Shown here: positions 56,444 to 64,000 of the stretch, piece after piece
Numbering within the stretch: position 1 is the stretch's first letter
Layout of the letters: each line of letters begins with the position of its first letter
Source of the DNA: Azospirillum brasilense
Lineage (GTDB): Bacteria > Pseudomonadota > Alphaproteobacteria > Azospirillales > Azospirillaceae
Length of the DNA: 64,000 nt
Reading direction: 5' to 3'
Assembly: GCF_008365405.1 (NCBI RefSeq)
Contig: NZ_QOKV01000019.1
Location: 1 to 64,000, forward strand
Notes under the pieces: model-generated
The model's database searches: none
What the model was told of the DNA's origin: nothing
The model's input: the letters and a program-made list of their open reading frames with translations, nothing else
Translations under genes and position numbers: made by a program

Positions 56444-57331
56444 ATGTTCGACTTGCTGGGGGTGCCGCCCCAGGTCCTGTTCGGCCAGCTTCTGCTCGGC
56501 CTCATCAACGGGTCCTTCTACGCGCTGCTCAGCCTTGGGCTGGCGGTCATCTTCGGCATGCTGAACGTCATCAACTTCGCCCATGGCGCGCTCTACATGA
56601 TCGGCGCCTTCGTGGCGTGGCTGCTGCTGACGAAGCTCGGCCTCGGCTACTGGTGGGCGCTGGGCCTGTCGCCGCTGATCGTCGGGCTGCTGGGCGTGGT
56701 GCTGGAAAAAACCATGCTGTCGCGCCTCTACAAGCTCGACCATCTCTACGGCCTGCTGCTGACCTTCGGCCTCGCCCTGATCATGGAAGGCGCCTTCCGC
56801 CATTTCTACGGCGTGTCGGGCCAGCCCTATCCGATCCCGGACGCGCTCAAGGGCGGTCAGAATCTGGGCTTCATGTTCCTGCCCAACTACCGCGGCTGGG
56901 TCGTCGTCGCCTCTCTGATCGTCTGCTTCGGGACGTGGTTCGCCATCGAGCGGACGCGGCTCGGCGCCTACCTGCGCGCCGCCACCGAGAATCCGGTGCT
57001 GGTCCAGGCCTTCGGCATCAACGTGCCGGTGATGATCACCGCCACCTACGGCTTCGGTGTCGCGCTGGCCGGGCTGGCCGGCGTGCTGGCGGCACCCATT
57101 TATCAAGTGTCGCCCCTGATGGGCACCAACCTGATCATCGTCGTCTTCGCGGTGGTGGTGATCGGCGGCATGGGCTCCATCCTCGGCGCCATCGTCACCG
57201 GCCTGGGGCTCGGTCTGTTGGAGGGCCTGACCAAGGTCTTCTACCCCGAAGCCTCCAACATCGTGGTGTTCGTCGTGATGGCGATCGTCCTACTCATCAA
57301 GCCCGCGGGCCTCTTCGGACGGGAGCGCTGA
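56444..57331 (+). CDS. livH: Branched-chain amino acid-type ABC transporter permease (LivH)
   Basis: This is a 295-residue permease. INGSFYALLSLGLAVIFGML, NVINFAHGALYMIGAFVAW, the coupling segment ERTRLGAYLRAATENPVLVQAFGINVP and VVVIGGMGSILGAIVTGLGLGLLEG are LivH hallmarks. AIVLLIKPAGLFGRER ends the protein as usual. The gene follows a REP-like unit and precedes livM by three bases. Confidence 0.93.
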   Translation: MFDLLGVPPQVLFGQLLLGLINGSFYALLSLGLAVIFGMLNVINFAHGALYMIGAFVAWLLLTKLGLGYWWALGLSPLIVGLLGVVLEKTMLSRLYKLDHLYGLLLTFGLALIMEGAFRHFYGVSGQPYPIPDALKGGQNLGFMFLPNYRGWVVVASLIVCFGTWFAIERTRLGAYLRAATENPVLVQAFGINVPVMITATYGFGVALAGLAGVLAAPIYQVSPLMGTNLIIVVFAVVVIGGMGSILGAIVTGLGLGLLEGLTKVFYPEASNIVVFVVMAIVLLIKPAGLFGRER

Positions 57332-57334
57332 GCC

Positions 57335-58336
57335 ATGGCCACCCAAAGCAAGACGACCGGCATCAAGGCGGCCGACAGCCAGACGACCACCATCGCGCTG
57401 CGCCGACCGGGGCAGGACACCTCGCGGAACGCCATCATCCTCGGCATCGGCCTGCTGATCGCGTTGGCGGCGCCCTTCGTGCTGTACCCCGTCTTCGTGA
57501 TGAAGGTGCTGTGCTTCGCGCTGTTCGCCTGCGCCTTCAACCTGCTGATCGGCTTCGCCGGTCTCCTGAGCTTCGGCCACGCCGCCTTCTTCGGCGGGGC
57601 GGCCTACATCACCGCCCATTCCGCCAAGGTCTGGGGGCTGGGGCCGGAGGTCAGCATCCTGCTTGGCATGGGCTTCTCCGCCCTGCTGGGCCTCGCCTTC
57701 GGCGCGCTGGCGATCCGCCGCCAGGGCATCTACTTCGCCATGATCACGCTGGCGCTGTCGCAGATGGTCTTCTTCATGGCCCTGCAGCTCAAGTTCACGG
57801 GCGGCGAGGACGGCATCCAGGCGGTGCCGCGCGGGATGCTGTTCGGTCTGATCGACCTGAACCAGCCGCTGTCCATGTACTACTTCGTGCTGGCGGTGTT
57901 CCTGGTCGGCTTCGCGGTGGTCTGGCGGGCGGTCCATTCGCCCTTCGGCCAGGTGCTGAAGGCGATCCGCGAGAACGAGCCGCGCGCCGTGTCGCTCGGC
58001 TACCGGACGGAGCGCTACAAGCTGCTGGCCTTCGTGCTGTCGGCGAGCCTCGCCGGTCTGGCCGGCGGGACCAAGGCGCTGGTCTTCCAGCTCGCTTCGC
58101 TGACCGACGTGACGTGGCAGATGTCGGGCGAGGTGGTGCTGATGACGCTGCTCGGCGGCATGGGCACGCTGCTCGGCCCCGTGGTGGGCGCGGCCATCGT
58201 CGTCACGCTGGAAAGCTATCTGGCGGCCACCAGCATGCCGGTTCCGGTGGTGATCGGCGCCATCTTCGTGGTTTGCGTGCTGGTCTTCCGCCGCGGCATC
58301 GTCGGCGAGCTTCAGGCCCGCTTCGGCCGCCGCTGA
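57335..58336 (+). CDS. livM: Branched-chain amino acid-type ABC transporter permease (LivM)
   Basis: This is a 333-residue permease. It has a polar N-terminal leader of about 40 residues, then ACAFNLLIGFAGLLSFGHAAFFGGAAY, RRQGIYFAMITLALSQMVFFM, the coupling segment FGQVLKAIRENEPRAVSLGYRTERYK and VVLMTLLGGMGTLLGPVVGAA. Only three bases separate it from livH. An acetoacetyl-CoA synthetase gene follows after 49 bases and may belong to the same transcript. Confidence 0.93.
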   Translation: MATQSKTTGIKAADSQTTTIALRRPGQDTSRNAIILGIGLLIALAAPFVLYPVFVMKVLCFALFACAFNLLIGFAGLLSFGHAAFFGGAAYITAHSAKVWGLGPEVSILLGMGFSALLGLAFGALAIRRQGIYFAMITLALSQMVFFMALQLKFTGGEDGIQAVPRGMLFGLIDLNQPLSMYYFVLAVFLVGFAVVWRAVHSPFGQVLKAIRENEPRAVSLGYRTERYKLLAFVLSASLAGLAGGTKALVFQLASLTDVTWQMSGEVVLMTLLGGMGTLLGPVVGAAIVVTLESYLAATSMPVPVVIGAIFVVCVLVFRRGIVGELQARFGRR

Positions 58337-58385
58337 ACGCAAAGAAACCGAACGGCATAAAAAGCCAAGAACCAGGAACCGCACG

Positions 58386-60350
<1,965 letters not shown>

Positions 60351-60360
60351 CCGGCGTCCA

Positions 60361-60386
60361 GCCCTCTCCCCGGGCGGGGGGAGGGC
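60361..60386. repeat. Short CCCTC-type palindrome
   Basis: GCCCTCTCCCC pairs imperfectly with GGGGGGAGGGC across CGGGC. It belongs to the same GC-rich hairpin style as the unit between cobW and cobN, but is only a single short stem. Confidence 0.6.
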
Positions 60387-60418
60387 ACCCGAACCAACAA
60401 GACAACAGAGGATAAGCC

Positions 60419-61204
60419 ATGACCTTGACTCAGAAGGTCGCGGTGGTCACCGGCTCGACCAGCGGGATCGGCTTGGGCATCGCGCGGGCGCTGGCCGGAG
60501 CCGGGGCGGACGTGGTGCTGAACGGTTTCGGCGACGCGGCCGCCATCGAGGAGCTGCGCGCCGGTCTGGCGGCGGAGTTCGGCGTGCGCGTCGGCTATCA
60601 CGGCGCCGACCTGTCGAAGCCGGCGGAGATCGCCGCGCTGATCGGCTATGCGGAGGAGACGTTCGGTTCCGTCGATGTGCTGGTGAACAACGCCGGTATC
60701 CAGCACGTCGCCCCGGTGGAGGACTTTCCGGCCGACCGCTGGGACGCGGTGATCGCGCTCAACCTGTCCGCCGTCTTCCACGGCATCCACCACGCCCTGC
60801 CGGGCATGAAACGGCGCGGCTGGGGACGCATCCTCAACATCGCCTCCGTGCACGGGCACGTCGCGTCGGTCAACAAATCGGCCTACGTCGCGGCCAAGCA
60901 CGGCGTGGTCGGGCTGACCAAGACGGTGGCGCTGGAAACGGCGGGCACCGGCGTCACCTGCAACGCCATCTGTCCGGGCTGGGTGCTGACCCCGCTGGTG
61001 CAGAAGCAGATCGACGCGATCGCCTCGACCAAGAACATCCCGGAGCCGCAGGCGAAGGCGGAGCTGCTCGGCGCCAAGCAGCCCTCCGGCGCCTTCGTCA
61101 CGCCGGACGAGCTGGGCGGGCTGGCGGTCTTCCTGTGCTCCGATTCGGCGGCGCAGATGACTGGCGCCAGCCTGCTGATGGACGGCGGCTGGACCGCGCA
61201 GTAA
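60419..61204 (+). CDS. bdhA: 3-hydroxybutyrate dehydrogenase
   Basis: This is a 261-residue short-chain dehydrogenase that interconverts D-3-hydroxybutyrate and acetoacetate with NAD. The nucleotide site is VTGSTSGIGLGIARALAGAG. NNAGIQHVAPVEDFPADRWDAVIALNLSAVFHGIHHALPGM-type sequence, IASVHGHVASVNKSAYVAAKHG (catalytic S, Y, K), TCNAICPGWVLTPLVQKQID are those of the BdhA subgroup, where H and Q residues contact the carboxylate. It follows the acetoacetyl-CoA synthetase gene by 68 bases, completing 3-hydroxybutyrate to acetoacetyl-CoA conversion. Confidence 0.92.
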   Translation: MTLTQKVAVVTGSTSGIGLGIARALAGAGADVVLNGFGDAAAIEELRAGLAAEFGVRVGYHGADLSKPAEIAALIGYAEETFGSVDVLVNNAGIQHVAPVEDFPADRWDAVIALNLSAVFHGIHHALPGMKRRGWGRILNIASVHGHVASVNKSAYVAAKHGVVGLTKTVALETAGTGVTCNAICPGWVLTPLVQKQIDAIASTKNIPEPQAKAELLGAKQPSGAFVTPDELGGLAVFLCSDSAAQMTGASLLMDGGWTAQ

Positions 61205-61215
61205 GGGCTTTGCTG

Positions 61216-61243
61216 CCCTCTCCCGCCTCGGGGCGGGAGAGGG
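61216..61243. terminator. Hairpin between convergent bdhA and GST genes
   Basis: A perfect 12-bp stem CCCTCTCCCGCC/GGCGGGAGAGGG with a TCGG loop lies in the 47-base gap between two convergent stops. There is no T-run, but position and stability suit a bidirectional terminator. The sequence also resembles the CCCTC-type REP stems. Confidence 0.6.
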
Positions 61244-61251
61244 GCTCATCA

Positions 61252-61953
61252 TCACTTCTGGACGTTGGCGGCGGTCTGGCCGAAGAGGATCTTCTTGCCC
61301 TCGTCGGTGACCGACGGGCGCTTGGCCAGTTCCGCACCCTTCTCATAGGCGCGGACGGTCGCCGGGCGAGCCTGGATCGCTTCGAACCAGCGCTTCAGCT
61401 CGGGGAAGTCGGCGAGGTTCTGGCGCTGCCGCTCGTGCGGGACGACCCAGGGGTAGCAGGCCATGTCGGCGATGGTCAGCGCGTCCCCGGCGATGAAGGC
61501 GCGGCCGGCCAGACGCTTGTTCAGGACGCCGTAGAGACGGTTGGTTTCCTTCACATAGCGGTCGATGGCGTAGGGGATCTGTTCGGGCGCGTACTGCACG
61601 AAATGGTGGTTCTGCCCGGCCATCGGGCCGAGGCCACCCACCTGCCAGAACAGCCACTCCAGAACCGTCTTGCGGCCCCGCAGGTCGGCGGGCAGGAACT
61701 TGCCGGTCTTCTCCGCCAGATAAATCAGGATCGCGCCCGATTCGAAGACGGACACCGGCTCCCCACCATCGGCCGGAGCGCGGTCGACGATGGCCGGCAT
61801 GCGGTTGTTGGGGGACATCGCCAGGAAGTCCGGCTTGAACTGGTCCCCGGCGGAGATGTCCACGGGATGGATTTTGTAATCCAGCCCGGCCTCTTCCAGG
61901 AACAGCGTGATCTTGTGCCCGTTGGGGGTCGGCCAATAGTGAAGGTCGATCAT
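61252..61953 (-). CDS. Glutathione S-transferase family protein (YghU/YfcG, Nu class)
   Basis: This is a 233-residue protein. The thioredoxin-like N-terminal domain starts HYWPTPNGHKITLFLEEAGL, where TPNG is the Nu-class active-site motif. MSPNNRMPAIVDRAP (cis-Pro) and VFESGAILIYLAEKTGKFLP bind glutathione. The helical domain has LEWLFWQVGGLGPMAGQNHHF and FIAGDALTIADMACYPWV. Related E. coli YfcG and YghU act as disulfide-bond reductases. Start at MIDLHYWPTPNG. Convergent with bdhA. Confidence 0.92.
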   Translation of the reverse strand: MIDLHYWPTPNGHKITLFLEEAGLDYKIHPVDISAGDQFKPDFLAMSPNNRMPAIVDRAPADGGEPVSVFESGAILIYLAEKTGKFLPADLRGRKTVLEWLFWQVGGLGPMAGQNHHFVQYAPEQIPYAIDRYVKETNRLYGVLNKRLAGRAFIAGDALTIADMACYPWVVPHERQRQNLADFPELKRWFEAIQARPATVRAYEKGAELAKRPSVTDEGKKILFGQTAANVQK

Positions 61954-62121
61954 GGCGGTCCTTCCGGTTTGTCTCCAGCCCCGAAAAGTGATGGAGCGAG
62001 CGGTTTCCGGCAACCCGCGCCGTGCGCGGATCAGCCCTCCGGAAGGGGCAGGCGACGGACGCAACGTCGCGGCCCCCGAAATGTTGAATACGCTGAACCG
62101 ACAATCAGCATGAGGACCGTC

Positions 62122-62298
62122 ATGAGCGACGACCGGACTCCCGCCACCCAGCCCCAACCCAAGGAAGACCGGATCGACGAGGCCCAGGGGGGCACCGTCA
62201 AGCCGGACCAGGGTGGCGAGGCTGAGTTGACCGAGAAGGAGGAGCGCAAGCGCGGCGGCACCAATAAGTCCACGCCGGGGCCGATCTACGACGTGTAA
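62122..62298 (+). CDS. Small charged hypothetical protein
   Basis: This is a 58-residue, highly polar protein rich in Glu, Lys, Gln and Pro (PKEDRIDEAQGGTVKPDQ, ELTEKEERKRGG) ending GPIYDV. It is predicted to be disordered. The ATG follows GAGGACC; another ATG 12 bases upstream is possible. It is divergent from the GST gene, 169 bases apart. A short GGCCGG hairpin follows its stop. No family recognised. Confidence 0.6.
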   Translation: MSDDRTPATQPQPKEDRIDEAQGGTVKPDQGGEAELTEKEERKRGGTNKSTPGPIYDV

Positions 62299-62335
62299 GG
62301 CCGGCCCTTGACGACCGGCCTATTATGCCAACCGG

Positions 62336-62554
62336 TCACGAGACGAGCGCCAGGGTGGGGTCGGGTGGTATCGGCGTGGCGTCTTCCAGCGTCCGGGCCA
62401 CCTCGTCCAACGGGGCGGCGACCACCAGCGGTTCGGAGCGTCCGGCGAAGGTGATTTCAGTCCGCTCCCCCTCGGTGCCGCGCAGGTAGAGAACGCCCGC
62501 GGCATTGATCAGGACCGGTGCCCCGGCGCGGTCGGTGAATTCGATGAACTTCAT
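62336..62554 (-). CDS. Small hypothetical protein
   Basis: This is a 72-residue protein with a compact beta-rich pattern: MKFIEFTDRAGAPVLINAAG, VLYLRGTEGERTEITFAG, SEPLVVAAPLDEVARTLE. The layout is like small alpha/beta proteins found next to phage or regulatory genes, but I cannot name a family. The chosen ATG gives the natural-looking start; an upstream ATG adds nine residues. Divergent from the response regulator. Confidence 0.6.
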   Translation of the reverse strand: MKFIEFTDRAGAPVLINAAGVLYLRGTEGERTEITFAGRSEPLVVAAPLDEVARTLEDATPIPPDPTLALVS

Positions 62555-62768
62555 GCAGAACTCCCACGGAGGTTGCATCACGCTTGGACTGTCTCAAACA
62601 CGCAAAGAGGGTGGCGGGTTCGCTTCTCCGGATGGCACTGCCCATTCGGTGCCCCGCGGGCTCGTTCCATTGCGCGCAATCAGCCCCTTGATTGATGCAC
62701 CGCATCGACAAACATGGGCGCTGCGGGCCACGTCGGTCCGTGCCGTCCGCCAACAAGGAACAGATGCC

Positions 62769-63257
62769 GTGAAGTTGCTCGTCGTCGAAGACGACCCGTT
62801 GATCGGGCCCGCCATCAAGGCTGTGATGGAGAATGCCGGATACACGGTCGTCGGCCCTCTGCGCGACGCCGCCAAGGCGACGCGGCTGGGGGTCCGGGAA
62901 CGGCCGGATCTTGCCCTGGTGGACGTCTATCTGGCCGGAGGTGAGAACGGGCTGACGCTTGCCCGCAAGCTGTGGGAGGAGCACAACATCCCCTCCCTGC
63001 TGATCACCGGTTTCGACCACCGCGGCGAGGAGGCGCGCGACTTCGCGGTCGGCCTGCTGCGCAAGCCGGTGATGCCCGACGCGCTGGTCGATGCGGTCGG
63101 GGCCGTCGGGGAAATCCTGGCGGGGTTGCGCCCGTCCTCCATCCCCCCGGCGCTGGAACTGTTCGGGCGGCCCGAACGCGTGCCCGCCGCAGTGCCGCAG
63201 CCGGCGCCGCAGACCGCACCCCAACCCGTGCAACAGCCCATGCGGCGGCAGGGCTGA
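62769..63257 (+). CDS. Receiver-domain-only response regulator
   Basis: This is a 162-residue protein starting at GTG after AAGGA. The CheY-like receiver domain has acidic pair EDD (residues 7-9), phospho-acceptor D52 in LALVDVYLAG, a threonine in LLITGFD and lysine in GLLRKPV. No output domain follows; the C-terminal 40 residues are Pro/Gln/Ala-rich (PAAVPQPAPQTAPQPVQQP). It resembles the small receivers of alphaproteobacterial phosphorelays. No kinase is adjacent; the kinase at 29749 is also without a partner, but nothing links them directly. Confidence 0.88.
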   Translation: MKLLVVEDDPLIGPAIKAVMENAGYTVVGPLRDAAKATRLGVRERPDLALVDVYLAGGENGLTLARKLWEEHNIPSLLITGFDHRGEEARDFAVGLLRKPVMPDALVDAVGAVGEILAGLRPSSIPPALELFGRPERVPAAVPQPAPQTAPQPVQQPMRRQG

Positions 63258-63323
63258 AGCCCTGAGGCACCGCCCTGCCATTTTCGCATGCTTTAAACAG
63301 TGCCCTTAGACAATGACCGTTGG

Positions 63324-63482
63324 TCAGCGGTCCGGAGTCTCTTCCGGACCGCCCGATGCCGGGGCTTCCGCCGGCTGCGCGGAGTTCTGCGCAGGGGCCG
63401 CGGCGGATTGCCCGTCCTGCGGCTTGGTGTTTTCGGAGCCGTTGCTGGGGTCCAACTCGACCCACTGGCGATGATCGCTCAT
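63324..63482 (-). CDS. Small Pro/Ala/Gln-rich hypothetical protein
   Basis: This is a 52-residue reading frame starting ATG eight or so bases after GGGAGAC. The product MSDHRQWVELDPSNG begins like a folded stub, then turns into a low-complexity acidic tail rich in Ala, Pro, Gln and Ser, ending GGPEETPDR. It is short and has no recognised family, but the RBS, codon usage and clean position in a gap argue that it is real. Confidence 0.5.
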   Translation of the reverse strand: MSDHRQWVELDPSNGSENTKPQDGQSAAAPAQNSAQPAEAPASGGPEETPDR

Positions 63483-63696
63483 GACTTGTCTCCCGTCCGT
63501 CTGTGGTCGCGTCCCGTGGTGCAGGAATGGTCCGATGAGGCGCCTCTCGTTTCTCGATTGGGGGCTCGGTTCGGGCGCCTGTCCTTTGGAATAACGCGTG
63601 GCGAAGGGATTCGATCAATCCCGAGCGAAGAAATCGGGTATTTTGTGAGGCAGCCCTGTCCGGTGACCTTCTTCAGGAGCCCCCACGGGCCGGCTT

Positions 63697-64000
63697 TCAA
63701 AAGCCCTCGCGGGCCAGTGCCGGCTCGCCCCGCCGCAACAGCCGCCGGGCCAGCGACAGAGGGGCGCGCAGCAACTGCCGGGCGGCGGCACGGGGTCCGA
63801 GCGGCTTCTCGATCGCGTAGTATTTGCGGATCGTCTCCCGCACCTCCCAGACGCCGGTGAAGCCTCGGGGAATGACGAAGGCGTCACCCTGCCCATGCTC
63901 CTGCGGCGCACCGTCCCGGGGGGTGATGACCACCCGCCCGGCCAGAAGCACGCAGAACTCCTCATAGGGCCAGTCGGTCATGGCGATGGTGCCCGGCGTG
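63697..64000 (-). CDS. Cupin domain protein (DUF861-like), cut by window edge
   Basis: The visible 101 codons end a protein whose frame stays open to the window edge. PGTIAMTDWPYEEFCVLLAG, RVVITPRDGAPQEHGQGDAF, VIPRGFTGVWEVRETIRKYY are the two cupin motifs of the DUF861 (EutQ/YP_-type) group. A basic helical tail of about 35 residues (RAAARQLLRAPLSLARRLLRRG) follows. Such small cupins bind a metal or small ligand; no function can be given. The N-terminus lies beyond position 64000. Confidence 0.8.
   Translation of the reverse strand, partial: TPGTIAMTDWPYEEFCVLLAGRVVITPRDGAPQEHGQGDAFVIPRGFTGVWEVRETIRKYYAIEKPLGPRAAARQLLRAPLSLARRLLRRGEPALAREGF

Noticed and set aside
62769..63257. Cognate response regulator for the kinase at 29749
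   Set aside because: The two genes are 30 kb apart with no shared promoter or context; being both orphans is not evidence of pairing.
63300..63860. Plus-strand frame of 186 codons
   Set aside because: It runs opposite a small minus-strand gene and the cupin gene. It has no domain and an Arg/Pro-rich composition typical of shadow frames.

Overview
This window is about 64 kb of GC-rich, densely coding chromosome with every trait of an alphaproteobacterium. The gene set and style point to Azospirillum or a close relative in the Rhodospirillales/Azospirillales. The pointers are FlaF and the flgE-flgK-flgL set, an aerobic cob cluster under a B12 riboswitch, several TPR-glycosyltransferases, two Liv-type ABC transporters, Tat-exported proteins and dispersed GC-rich palindromes. 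The genus is inferred. No rRNA, intact tRNA, transposase, prophage or CRISPR array is visible.

Layout. 1-5.7 kb: start of etfB, a PduO-type cobalamin adenosyltransferase, a twin-TM protein, a Tat-exported GH1 glycosidase, small envelope proteins, a shortened DUF1178 protein and nth. 5.7-12.9 kb: an AhpD-like protein, two TPR-glycosyltransferases, a Tat substrate-binding protein, an AT-richer secreted ankyrin protein and an L,D-transpeptidase. 12.9-19.7 kb: livH-livM-livG without livF, a chemoreceptor, lptF and a GT9 glycosyltransferase. 19.8-27.4 kb: flaF, then flgE-flgK-flgL on the minus strand behind a good sigma54 promoter. FlgE is almost three times normal size and carries about six tandem modules that also occur in FlgL. 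27.6-33.8 kb: a third TPR-glycosyltransferase, a DUF1491 protein, and a histidine kinase encoded directly downstream of an exported UshA-like protein that has lost almost all metal ligands. 34-37.6 kb: a MocR regulator, an AhpD-like protein and the divergent bdcR/bdcA pair.

37.6-53.2 kb is a large cobalamin island: cobA-cobB-bluB; cbiD; cobL-cobE-cobM; cobK; and cobW-cobN-cobG-cobH-cobI-cobJ behind a cobalamin riboswitch. It supplies most ring methylations, ring contraction, a,c-amidation, cobalt insertion and the lower ligand. CbiD apparently stands in for CobF. The PduO-type enzyme near position 500 would add the adenosyl group. Genes overlap by ATGA/GTGA junctions, and two divergent pairs have almost no intergenic space.

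53.4-61.2 kb: a complete livG-livF-SBP-livH-livM transporter run followed by acetoacetyl-CoA synthetase and a 3-hydroxybutyrate dehydrogenase-like SDR, which suggests a link between uptake and ketone-body or leucine carbon. A sigma54-like promoter and an AT-rich tandem repeat precede it. 61.2-64 kb: a Nu-class GST, three small uncharacterised proteins, a receiver-only response regulator and a truncated cupin gene.

The most unusual observations are the pseudo-nucleotidase/histidine-kinase pair, the repeat-expanded FlgE and FlgL, a REP-like palindrome inserted in frame inside cobG, and three TPR-glycosyltransferases with one shared N-terminal design but different catalytic domains.
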